This document shows, one piece after another, positions 24,610 to 32,049 of a DNA stretch of 35,590 nt. Position 1 is the first letter of the stretch. Every line of letters starts with the position of its first letter. The DNA is taken from NCBI GenBank assembly GCA_013215525.1, contig JABSQY010000011.1, forward strand, positions 1-35,590. Direction: 5' to 3'. Origin of the DNA: Nanoarchaeales archaeon (lineage in GTDB: Archaea; Nanobdellota; Nanobdellia; Woesearchaeales; UBA583). The position numbers and the translations under genes are program-made. The notes under the pieces were generated by a model, which saw only the letters and a program-made list of their open reading frames with translations, ran no database searches and was not told where the DNA came from.

Positions 24610-25086
24610 ATGTTTGATTTTACTTCTGGTTTGAATAATAAGAAAATAGGAAAAATAGAATATGAGTTTAATTGTACTATTTTAACTCATACAGATGATG
24701 ATATCCCAAATAAGTTTAATGGGGGATTTATTCATTATTTATACTTTCAAGAAGATAACATTTTAGGTGATATGACTTTAGGTAGAAAAGATAGAGACAT
24801 AAACGGAGTATTTCTTAAATCAGGTGGTTTGAATATTGTTTCTTTTTTTACATCAGTTAATAGTGATAATGGAAGTACTTCAGAATCTATGTTTATTTTT
24901 GAAAAAGATAGTCATGTTGATTCTTATACTAATTGTGGTTTGTATCTTGGTTATATGTGTCCAGTTGATGAGAATTTTTCTGGAAAATCATATGCTGTGT
25001 CTAAAATGAAAAGTTACATTGAGACTAGAAAGAAAAAAGGATTAGTAGTTCATGGTTTAGAAATGATTTTAAGTTTAAATAATTAA
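24610..25086 (+). CDS. Unknown soluble protein in operon with the CNNM transporter
   Basis: No family recognised. It starts 2 bases after the transporter stop, so co-transcription is very likely and translation may be coupled. The 158 residues are mixed alpha/beta with Gly/Asp turns (THTDDDIPNKFNGGF, LGDMTLGRKDRDINGVFLKSGG, TSVNSDNGSTSESMFIFEKDSH). The Cys in NCGLYLGYMCPVDEN could form a pair. No membrane helix, so it may act at the cytoplasmic face of the transporter. That link is inferred from position only. Confidence 0.6.
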   Translation: MFDFTSGLNNKKIGKIEYEFNCTILTHTDDDIPNKFNGGFIHYLYFQEDNILGDMTLGRKDRDINGVFLKSGGLNIVSFFTSVNSDNGSTSESMFIFEKDSHVDSYTNCGLYLGYMCPVDENFSGKSYAVSKMKSYIETRKKKGLVVHGLEMILSLNN

Positions 25087-25107
25087 TATAAAAAATAAAT
25101 TGATTAT

Positions 25108-26265
25108 TTAAAATAATAAAAATGCTAATGATGCAAACGCTCCTAGATAGTATGAAAATTCTATGTTTGAGAAAAATAGTATTAAGATTCCAAATAAAAA
25201 TATTCTTCCAAAGTATAATGAGAATTCTTTAAAGACTAAAAATTCTAAATGACTTTTGTGTTCTCTTGATTTCTTGTACAAATGCGTTTCGTATGGGAGA
25301 TTAATTAGTATGTTTACAAATCCAGATATTAGTGATAAATGTATTATATACTCGCTTTTTAGAAAGTATCCAATTAATATTAATAGTACAAATGTTAGTA
25401 ATGCTCCAATTTTTAATATTTTTGTGTAGCCGTGTCTGTTTGCAAGTTTACCTAAATAAATTGTAAATATTGCGCTGATTAACGAGATTGCACTTATAAA
25501 AATTCCTAACGAGATTATATTACTTGAATATAAATATAGTGTGATTGGAAGTATTAGTGAGAATACAAGTCCTGTGATTCCGTATGCCATTAGTAATAAG
25601 AATTCTTTTAGTTCTAGTTTTATTTCTTTAAATACTTTTAAGTTGAATTTTGGATGAGATATTTTTTGTTTTATTAAAAATATTGGAAATACTGATATGA
25701 ATAAAAATATTGATACAAGTGTTAGTAGAAATGAAAATCCAAAGTATGATGCAATTATTGCTCCAATTGTTGGACTTGCGATTGCGAAAATTCTTGGGTA
25801 TGACATAAATTTTGCTGTTTTTTCAGTTTGTTTTTTATTTCCCATATATTTTGCAAATAGTGAGGATATTGATAATGTGTACAGTGCTCCTGATGCCCCC
25901 ATTATAATTGGGATTATTAAATAATAGTTTCTTATAAGTGTTGATGTTTCTAATGAGAATAGTAACATTAGTCCAATTATTAGAAATGGTGTTCTTATAA
26001 GTATTATTTCTTTTAGTCCTAGTTTGTGTATTATTTTTCCATATAGTGGCGCAAGTAGTCCAAATAAAGTCCATTCCACTAATAAGTATAAAAATACTTG
26101 AGATAGTGTAAAATCAATTGTTAATAGATAAATTGGTACAAATACTGATATTAGTGATATTGCGAATGATTGTATTACAATGTGAGAATATAATAATCCT
26201 AGTTTATCTTTTAGATGGAAAAGTTTTGAAAAATGCGTATGTGTTTGGTTGTCGTGATTGTGCAT
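25108..26265 (-). CDS. MFS transporter
   Basis: A 385-residue membrane protein with about 11-12 hydrophobic helices in two halves, with a basic loop in the middle (FLIKQKISHPKFNLKVFKEIK). The loop between helices 2 and 3 has PLYGKIIHKLGLKEIIL, the MFS motif A position (DxxGRR-like). The second half has the equivalent YLGKLANRHGYTKIL. N-terminal residues MHNHDNQTHTHFSK are His-rich and cytoplasmic, perhaps binding metal. The substrate cannot be inferred. It converges with the small protein operon upstream; the gap of 22 bases leaves little room for a terminator. Confidence 0.75.
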   Translation of the reverse strand: MHNHDNQTHTHFSKLFHLKDKLGLLYSHIVIQSFAISLISVFVPIYLLTIDFTLSQVFLYLLVEWTLFGLLAPLYGKIIHKLGLKEIILIRTPFLIIGLMLLFSLETSTLIRNYYLIIPIIMGASGALYTLSISSLFAKYMGNKKQTEKTAKFMSYPRIFAIASPTIGAIIASYFGFSFLLTLVSIFLFISVFPIFLIKQKISHPKFNLKVFKEIKLELKEFLLLMAYGITGLVFSLILPITLYLYSSNIISLGIFISAISLISAIFTIYLGKLANRHGYTKILKIGALLTFVLLILIGYFLKSEYIIHLSLISGFVNILINLPYETHLYKKSREHKSHLEFLVFKEFSLYFGRIFLFGILILFFSNIEFSYYLGAFASLAFLLF

Positions 26266-26332
26266 ATTACTTATGTTGAAAAGTATTTGTTTAAATAATT
26301 TTATATTTACTCTTGTTTATTTTTATGAAATA

Positions 26333-26340
26333 TTATAAAG
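26333..26340 (+). promoter_or_regulatory. TATA box of the 75-residue membrane protein
   Basis: TTATAAAG is centred 26 bases upstream of ATG 26362. Confidence 0.55.
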
Positions 26341-26361
26341 TTTTAATTTTAAATATAATTT

Positions 26362-26589
26362 ATGAATTCAAAAATTAATAAATCTAATCAAATAAGTGCT
26401 GACAAGTTGAGAAAATCTATTACTAAGTTATCTATTTATGTTGGTGCTTTTATGATTGTAATTACTTTATTTATTAAAAATACAAAGTTTGAAGATTATG
26501 GTTGGGAGATTATGTCTGTGCTTATATTTGTGTGGTTAATTCCATTTTTAAAAATGAGTAAAAAAATCTCTGAACTAGAAAAAAAATAG
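26362..26589 (+). CDS. Small two-helix membrane protein
   Basis: 75 residues with two transmembrane segments (LSIYVGAFMIVITLFI and EIMSVLIFVWLIPFL) and a short polar hairpin KNTKFEDYGW between them. Both ends are basic and likely cytoplasmic (SADKLRKSITK, KMSKKISELEKK). No family recognised. The TATA box 26 bases upstream supports the start. It precedes inorganic pyrophosphatase, which has its own TATA box. Confidence 0.6.
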   Translation: MNSKINKSNQISADKLRKSITKLSIYVGAFMIVITLFIKNTKFEDYGWEIMSVLIFVWLIPFLKMSKKISELEKK

Positions 26590-26673
26590 TAATAGTATAA
26601 TTGAGGATGTTATTATTATAGTTACTTATAATTAAAACTTACTTTTTTAAAGACTGTATGTTTAAATAAAAGT

Positions 26674-27210
26674 ATGACTAATTTATGGCATGATGTAAAG
26701 AGAAAAAAAGTTGAAGAATTCAATGTGATTATTGAATGTCCAAAAGGGAGTAGAATTAAGTATGAAGTTGATAAAGAAACTGGATTAATTATGTTTGATA
26801 GAGTTTTATATTCTCCAATGCATTATGCTACAGATTATGGATTTGTTCCTCAAACTTTATGGGAAGATGGAGATGCTTTAGATGTGATGGTTTTAGGACA
26901 CGACCCGGTTGTTCCTGGTTGTTTAATTAGATGTCGTCCTCTTGCTTATTTAGAAATGATTGATGGTGGAGATTCTGATATTAAAGTATTAGCTGTGCCT
27001 GTTACAGATCCTAGATTTGAATACATTAAAACTATTAATGATGTTGATCCTCACTTATTAAAGGAAATTAAACATTTTTTCAAAGTATATAAAGATTTAC
27101 AAGAAAAGAAAGTTGAAGTTGGTGAATGGATTGGTTATGATGAAACTATCAAAGCTACTCAAAAATCATTTGATTTATATGATAAAGAGTTCCCAGGTAA
27201 AGCTGAATAA
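26674..27210 (+). CDS. ppa: Class I inorganic pyrophosphatase
   Basis: Hydrolyses pyrophosphate to two phosphates and so pulls biosynthetic reactions forward. Signature residues: ECPKGSRIKYEVDKETG (Lys and Glu of the active site), DRVLYSPMHYATDYGFVP (family block), then the metal-binding EDGDALDVMVLGH, which carries the three Asp ligands, and VPVTDPRFEYI near residue 110. 178 residues, the usual prokaryotic size, probably hexameric. ACTTTTTTAAAG lies about 26 bases upstream of the ATG. Cytoplasmic. Confidence 0.95.
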   Translation: MTNLWHDVKRKKVEEFNVIIECPKGSRIKYEVDKETGLIMFDRVLYSPMHYATDYGFVPQTLWEDGDALDVMVLGHDPVVPGCLIRCRPLAYLEMIDGGDSDIKVLAVPVTDPRFEYIKTINDVDPHLLKEIKHFFKVYKDLQEKKVEVGEWIGYDETIKATQKSFDLYDKEFPGKAE

Positions 27211-27233
27211 TTTTTTTATTATTTACTTTAGTT

Positions 27234-27274
27234 TTTATTTCTAGATTATAGTTTAATATTTATTTCTAGATTAT
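27234..27274. repeat. Direct repeat of 16 bp
   Basis: TTTATTTCTAGATTAT occurs at 27234-27249 and 27259-27274, 25 bases apart, in the gap between the pyrophosphatase stop and the convergent membrane protein gene. Possibly a termination or binding site, or a small duplication. Confidence 0.6.
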
Positions 27275-27287
27275 TATTTTTTGTTTT

Positions 27288-27302
27288 AATAGTTATACTA
27301 TT
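27288..27302. promoter_or_regulatory. Palindrome AATAGT-TAT-ACTATT
   Basis: A perfect 6-bp inverted repeat with a 3-base spacer. The same 15-mer recurs at 28553-28567, and its core CAGTTATACTATT at 27858-27870. Three copies within 1.3 kb suggest a DNA-binding protein site or short mobile motif. Weak evidence because of AT-richness. Confidence 0.35.
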
Positions 27303-27322
27303 TTGTATGTTATTTTATGGTA

Positions 27323-27634
27323 TTATTTTTTAAAGTTTAAATATTTTATTTCTAAATTGTCAAATTCTTTACTTTTTCGTATATATTCATTAGCTAAATC
27401 TCTAGTTTTATTATTCATTGAATTTAGTTTAAACTTATATTTTTGATGTAAATTTTCTTTTGATAAATATGTGTGAGATATGTATAATGTTGGTAATAAC
27501 ACTACTTGGATGCTAAATACTAATTTTGTAATATCTGGATATTTATAAATTAATAATAAAAATATTATTCCTTGTAATGAAGATAACCATAATACAAATA
27601 AATCTAAATTTGTTTCAAAAATAATATCTTTCAT
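27323..27634 (-). CDS. Small membrane protein with coiled-coil tail
   Basis: 103 residues: two transmembrane segments (LFVLWLSSLQGIIFLLLIYKY and LVFSIQVVLLPTLYI) followed by a charged helical C-terminus (LHQKYKFKLNSMNNKTRDLANEYIRKSKEFDNLEI). No family recognised. The start codon ATG overlaps the stop codon TAA of a 34-codon ORF just upstream (sharing one base, TAATG), so both are read from one transcript. Confidence 0.55.
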   Translation of the reverse strand: MKDIIFETNLDLFVLWLSSLQGIIFLLLIYKYPDITKLVFSIQVVLLPTLYISHTYLSKENLHQKYKFKLNSMNNKTRDLANEYIRKSKEFDNLEIKYLNFKK

Positions 27635-27738
27635 TATCTATATCTTAAATCTGCAATTAAAGAATGTATTTCATTTGCAACTTTTAAAAAATTTTCTCTT
27701 TCTTTTCTTCCTTTTTCTCGGATTTCGGTTTCTGTCAT
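27634..27738 (-). CDS. 34-residue charged helical peptide
   Basis: A short ORF missed by the track: MTETEIREKGRKERENFLKV and so on, ending LIADLRYR. It is a charged, mostly helical peptide with a hydrophobic heptad (FLKVANEIHSLIADL). Support comes from context: TAATG overlap with the next gene and a TATA-like AATTATAT box (27761-27768) about 26 bases upstream of its ATG. The first gene of a two-gene operon with the membrane protein. Function unknown. Confidence 0.55.
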   Translation of the reverse strand: MTETEIREKGRKERENFLKVANEIHSLIADLRYR

Positions 27739-27760
27739 AATATTATATGGATAAATATGT

Positions 27761-27768
27761 ATATAATT
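27761..27768 (-). promoter_or_regulatory. TATA box of the 34-codon ORF operon
   Basis: AATTATAT on the minus strand is centred about 26 bases upstream of ATG 27738. Confidence 0.45.
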
Positions 27769-27871
27769 GTGTGGTTTCAAAGTTGGAATTAATTTGACTT
27801 TTAGTTTTAAAATTCAATATTATACCTTTGTTATTATTTTATTTATTTTTACTCCGACAGTTATACTATTT

Positions 27872-28527
27872 TCAAGGTATTATAATTTCATCATATGACT
27901 TTACTATTTGGTCTGCTTGTTGTAGTTTTGAACTTGGATATGTTGTTGTGATTGCAATACAGTACATTCCTGCTGCCTTTGCTGCTGCAATTCCGTGTGG
28001 CGCATCTTCAATTACTATACAATTTTCTGGACGTATCTCTAATTGTTTTGCTGAATATATAAATATTGCTGGATCTGGTTTTGATTTGCCTTGTACATCT
28101 TCAACACTATACACTTTATTTTTAAATAATTTATATAAACCTAATTTATCATCTACATCTTTTAATAATTTCTTGTTCATTGCTGTTGAAATGCATGTAT
28201 CATATCTTGTAATCATTTCTTTATGGAAGTCTTCAAATCCATCTATGAAGTTAATTTGTGTTTTAAATAAATCTAAAACAATTTCTAATCTTTCATCTGC
28301 TAGTATTTGATTATCTCCAACTAAATTTTCATAACCTTTTAATTGTTTCATAACTCGAACTCCATCAATTAGAGATTGTCCAGTTAATAATGGTTTTACT
28401 GCTTCTCTGTCATATTTTATTCCTCTTTTTTTTAAGAATGCTATTTGACTTTTATCCCAAATTCCTTCTGAGTCAATTACTATTCCTTCACAGTCATATA
28501 ATATTGCTTCAATTATAATTTATACAT
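27872..28527 (-). pseudogene. HAD-family phosphatase/phosphoglucomutase-like with one-base frameshift near the start
   Basis: The track starts at an internal Met. The frame upstream reads IIIEAILYDCEGIVIDSEGI, the HAD motif I region, then a cap (GIWDKSQIAFLKKRGIKYDREAVKPLLTGQSLIDGV). No ATG/GTG/TTG starts that frame, and a TAA lies just before it. An ATG at 28527 is out of frame by one base; adding one A to the AAA at 28519-28521 gives MYKIIIEAILYDCEG, a normal start, and a protein of about 218 residues, typical for the beta-phosphoglucomutase-like group. Motif I is DCE instead of DxD, so the acid/base Asp is a Glu. Later: CISTAMN (Ser/Thr of motif II), KSKPDP (Lys) and VIEDAPHGI (motif III). 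Either a real frameshift or an assembly error in a homopolymer. Confidence 0.75.
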
Positions 28528-28552
28528 GTTTTTTATGTTTAAAAATGTTTCT

Positions 28553-28567
28553 AATAGTTATACTATT
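28553..28567. promoter_or_regulatory. Second copy of AATAGT-TAT-ACTATT
   Basis: Identical over 15 bases to 27288-27302. It lies in the divergent gap between the HAD gene and the nucleotidyltransferase, where an operator would be plausible. Confidence 0.35.
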
Positions 28568-28611
28568 TTTATTTTTATTATAACTATTTTATTTACAAAT
28601 TCTAACAAATA

Positions 28612-28620
28612 TATTTAAAT
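28612..28620 (+). promoter_or_regulatory. TATA box of the nucleotidyltransferase
   Basis: TATTTAAAT is centred 25 bases upstream of ATG 28641. Confidence 0.55.
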
Positions 28621-28640
28621 AAGTTTTTTACAATTATACT

Positions 28641-29408
28641 ATGAAAGATTGGGAAATTGCACTTAATAAATTTATGAAGAAATGGGAGAATAATAAAGAT
28701 GTTACAGGCGCGCTTGTTTGTGGTAGTTTTGTAACTGGGAATCCTACTAAACATTCAGATATTGATTTACATATTGTGTTAAGTGATAAATGTGATTATC
28801 GAATTCGTGGAAATGAATATATTGATGGGATTTTGATTGAATATTTTATTAATCCTCCTAAACAATACTTAAAGTATCTTGAGTCTGATTATTCTAATAA
28901 TAGAAAAATTGATTCTCATATGTTTTCAACTGGTAAAATTCTTTTTGATAAAAATGGTGATGTTAAAAAGTTAGTTACTTTGTCTAAAAAGTATTTGAAA
29001 AAATCGTTTAAGAAAACTACTGGAGTTATGGTTGAGATTAATAAGTATCATTTGTGGGATAATTGTGATAATTTAGAAGAGGTGTACATGCGTAATAAGT
29101 CTGATATTTATTTTTGTTATTATAATTATCTAAATGAGTTGTTTAATGTTTATTCTAAGTTTTTAGGGTTTGAGAGTATTTCTTTTAATAAGATTAGAAG
29201 ATTTCTTGTTGAAAAAAAAGATATTAAAAAGTATAATGTGTCAGAGTTTTCTGATAAAAAATTTGTTAAAAAGTTTATTAAGTTATTAGATTTAAAAGAA
29301 CCACAAGTTATGTTAAAGGAGTTCAAAGCTTTGAATGAGTATGTGTTAAAGCAGATGGGTAGTCTGAGTGTTGATGGTTGGAAGATTAGAACTCCTGTAG
29401 AAAAATGA
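28641..29408 (+). CDS. Nucleotidyltransferase-fold protein
   Basis: A 255-residue protein of the Pol-beta-like nucleotidyltransferase superfamily. The motif GALVCGSFVTGNPTKHSDIDLHIVL (about residues 23-47) has GS and DxD for metal binding, and YIDGILIEYFI near residue 69 offers the third acidic residue. The rest is helical with a long Lys/Phe-rich C-terminal region. Relatives in bacteria are annotated as nucleotidyltransferases, some as aminoglycoside-modifying; here the substrate is unknown. The TATA box lies 25 bases upstream of the ATG. Confidence 0.75.
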   Translation: MKDWEIALNKFMKKWENNKDVTGALVCGSFVTGNPTKHSDIDLHIVLSDKCDYRIRGNEYIDGILIEYFINPPKQYLKYLESDYSNNRKIDSHMFSTGKILFDKNGDVKKLVTLSKKYLKKSFKKTTGVMVEINKYHLWDNCDNLEEVYMRNKSDIYFCYYNYLNELFNVYSKFLGFESISFNKIRRFLVEKKDIKKYNVSEFSDKKFVKKFIKLLDLKEPQVMLKEFKALNEYVLKQMGSLSVDGWKIRTPVEK

Positions 29409-29512
29409 TAATTAATAATTTTCATATTATTTACATTAATTTAGAGTTATTACATTAATTTTATTTATTTATAATTAATAATATTTAAATACTAAATAAA
29501 TACTTTAAGAGT

Positions 29513-31066
29513 ATGATAAAACAAAATACTAAAACTATTGTTCTTGTAATTTTTGATGGTTTTGGGATTCGAGAAGATTCAAAGTATAACAGTGTCCTTA
29601 ATGCTAATATGAAAAATTATTTTAAGTTATGGAATAATTACCCTCATACACAAATTAATGCATCAGAGAAGTTTGTAGGTTTGCCTAAAGGACAAATAGG
29701 AAGTTCTGAGGTTGGACATTTGACAATGGGTGCTGGACGGCTTGTTAAACAACCGATTGTTCGAATTAATGAAGATATTAAATCTGGACATTTCTTATCT
29801 AATGTTAAATTGAATTCTGGATTTTCTAAAGTTGTAAAGTCTTCTGGAAATATTCATGTGATGGGTTTACTTGGGCCTGGTGGAGTTCATTCTCACCGTG
29901 ACCACTTGTATGCTTTATTAAAGTTTTATGATAAAAAGATATCTGATTCTAATTCTAAAAGAAATTCTAAATTTACTGGGAAAGTGTTTATTCATAATTT
30001 TTTAGATGGACGTGATTTAGCCCCTGATTCTGCAAAGTTATATATTAAACATTTAAATTTGCAACTTAAAAAATTAGTTAACAAGTCTTTGTTTGTAAAT
30101 TCAACTATGTGTGGAAGATACTTTGCAATGGATAGAGATAAGAGATGGACACGTACAAATGTTGCACTTAACATGCTTGTCTCCGGTAAAGGTGTGAACT
30201 CATCTTCTTTTGTTAAATCAATTGATGAAAGTTATTCTAGTTCTGTGTATGATGAGTTTATAACACCTGTGATTAATGAACTTGAAGTTGTTTGTAGTAA
30301 AGATTTATGTTTATTTTATAATTTTCGTTCAGATAGACCACGACAGTTAGTTAAGAAACTTCTTGATAAGTATCCAGATTTAAATATGCAAACTTTGACT
30401 CATTATTCTGATGAGTTTAAGTGTGATGTTATTTATCCAACAATTTATCCTAAAAACCCGCTTGGTGTTGTGTTAGCTAAGAAAGGCTTGTCGCAGTTGC
30501 GTATTTCTGAGTCTGAGAAATTTCCACATGTAACTTATTTTTTTAATGGTTTAAATTTTGATAAATCTTTAAATGAAGTTCAAGTTAAAATACCTTCTCC
30601 AAAAGTTGCCACATATGATTTACAACCTGAGATGAATGCTAAAGTTTTGTCTGATAAAGTATGTTCTAATGTTGAATCTAAAAAGTATGATTTTATTTTA
30701 GTTAATTTTGCTAATTCAGATATGGTTGGACATACAGGACATTACAAAGCGACAATTAAAGCTTTAAAGGTATTAGATAAATGTTTAGGAGATATTAAGA
30801 AATCTGTTGATTCTGTAGATAATTGTACTTTGTTATTTACATCTGATCATGGGAATTGCGAAATTATGAGAGATGAGAATGGAAAGCCTTTTACAAAACA
30901 TACAACTAATCTTGTGCCGTTCATTCTTTGTGATAAGAGTTACGAGTTACGTCAAGATTTTAAGAAAATTTCTTTATCAAATGTTGCTCCAACAATACTT
31001 GAATTGTTTGAGATTAAGAAAGGTGCTGTTATGACGTCTGATAGTTTGATTAAAAAGAAAAAATAG
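29513..31066 (+). CDS. gpmI: 2,3-bisphosphoglycerate-independent phosphoglycerate mutase
   Basis: Interconverts 3- and 2-phosphoglycerate in glycolysis and gluconeogenesis. Bacterial-type iPGM with an alkaline-phosphatase-like domain and an inserted transferase domain. Visible: first metal Asp in VIFDGFGIRED, phosphoserine nucleophile in GSSEVGHLTMGAGR, HSHRDHL and HNFLDGRDLAPDSAK in the transferase domain, CGRYFAMDRDKRWTR, YNFRSDRPRQL, NFANSDMVGHTG and TSDHGNCEIM supplying the second set of metal ligands. 517 residues, full length. ATATTTAAATAC lies about 27 bases upstream of the ATG. The bacterial form, rather than the archaeal apgM form, is known in several DPANN lineages. Confidence 0.96.
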   Translation: MIKQNTKTIVLVIFDGFGIREDSKYNSVLNANMKNYFKLWNNYPHTQINASEKFVGLPKGQIGSSEVGHLTMGAGRLVKQPIVRINEDIKSGHFLSNVKLNSGFSKVVKSSGNIHVMGLLGPGGVHSHRDHLYALLKFYDKKISDSNSKRNSKFTGKVFIHNFLDGRDLAPDSAKLYIKHLNLQLKKLVNKSLFVNSTMCGRYFAMDRDKRWTRTNVALNMLVSGKGVNSSSFVKSIDESYSSSVYDEFITPVINELEVVCSKDLCLFYNFRSDRPRQLVKKLLDKYPDLNMQTLTHYSDEFKCDVIYPTIYPKNPLGVVLAKKGLSQLRISESEKFPHVTYFFNGLNFDKSLNEVQVKIPSPKVATYDLQPEMNAKVLSDKVCSNVESKKYDFILVNFANSDMVGHTGHYKATIKALKVLDKCLGDIKKSVDSVDNCTLLFTSDHGNCEIMRDENGKPFTKHTTNLVPFILCDKSYELRQDFKKISLSNVAPTILELFEIKKGAVMTSDSLIKKKK

Positions 31067-31092
31067 TTGTTTGGAAATAAATAATATATTAT

Positions 31093-31491
31093 TTACTTTT
31101 TATCATCAAGTTGGATTGCATCATATGGAACTGAAAAATTTCTAGTTTCATAATTATCTAAGTTAACTCCAATTAAAAGTCTATCTTGAGTATAACACAT
31201 ATTCATTTCACCTATTTTTCTCATATTACTACTATTTTTACTTATTTTTACTCCTAAAATATGAATCTCATTAGGTTTTCTACTACTATTAACTAAAGGA
31301 TTAAACTCAGTATTTATAATTCTTATACTTTTACTTAGTTCAGATTCATTTGCATGATTTAATACTAAACCAGTTAATATTGAACACAAAGTATCATGTA
31401 CATCTTTTCTTTTAAAATCCTCACCACCACTATTCAAAGAAGCTATAAGTCCAGTAGTTGCATCAATTTCATTTACATCAATAAATACCAT
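31093..31491 (-). CDS. Unknown small soluble protein
   Basis: No family recognised. 132 residues with alternating strands (VFIDVNEIDATTGLIASL, NEIHILGVKISKNSS, EMNMCYTQDRLLIGVNLDN, RNFSVPYDAIQ) and a central helix (DVHDTLCSILTGLVLNHA). The Val-Ala-Asn-rich pattern could be a roadblock-like or profilin-like alpha/beta fold, but that is only a shape impression. ACATTTATAAATG lies about 25 bases upstream of the ATG. Ends 26 bases from the stop of phosphoglycerate mutase, convergent. Confidence 0.55.
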   Translation of the reverse strand: MVFIDVNEIDATTGLIASLNSGGEDFKRKDVHDTLCSILTGLVLNHANESELSKSIRIINTEFNPLVNSSRKPNEIHILGVKISKNSSNMRKIGEMNMCYTQDRLLIGVNLDNYETRNFSVPYDAIQLDDKK

Positions 31492-31590
31492 TTTAAATAT
31501 ATTAATTAATAATCATTTATAAATGTTGTTAATTTGAGTAGTTACACCTGAAAATTAGGAAAAATAAGGTATTATGTCAAATATAAACGT

Positions 31591-32046
31591 TTAAAGAACG
31601 CTTAATAGGATTAACATAATTGTTAAGAATACAAATTTTACAAATTCAGTTTTAAGTTCTAATTTTTGATTTGTATTTTCTATAAATAATATCAGTATTG
31701 GAAATATTGTTATAAACATAAAACTTGATTCTAGGTATGTATATGAATACATAAAAGTTATACTATATAATAAAACATTATGAATTTGTTTTAGTGAATC
31801 TATTTTTTTAACTATACTTATTAGTTTGATTAATAGTAATATAATTGTTATAAATATAATAAAACCGTAACTTGATAAAAAGTATAATAATGAACCGTAA
31901 CTTAATAATAATAATGCATCTAATGTATATGTGATTGGTTTTTGTATTTCTTTTAGTTCATCAATTACAACTTCTTCTTTTGCTAATAAATATCCTAAGA
32001 ATGTTACAAAGTATGAAATATAAAAAATTAAAATATAATTAATCAT
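31591..32046 (-). CDS. Membrane protein in operon with the DsbA-like protein
   Basis: 151 residues with five hydrophobic segments (IFYISYFVTFLGYLLA, ALLLLSYGSLLYFL, FIIFITIILLLIKLI, VLLYSITFMYSYTYLE, FITIFPILILFIE and a final FVFLTIMLILLSVL). It starts 3 bases after the stop of the thioredoxin-fold protein, so the pair are one operon. It has no Cys at all and is therefore not a DsbB/VKOR-type oxidase. It could anchor or escort the DsbA-like protein. No family recognised. Confidence 0.6.
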   Translation of the reverse strand: MINYILIFYISYFVTFLGYLLAKEEVVIDELKEIQKPITYTLDALLLLSYGSLLYFLSSYGFIIFITIILLLIKLISIVKKIDSLKQIHNVLLYSITFMYSYTYLESSFMFITIFPILILFIENTNQKLELKTEFVKFVFLTIMLILLSVL

Positions 32047-32049
32047 TTT

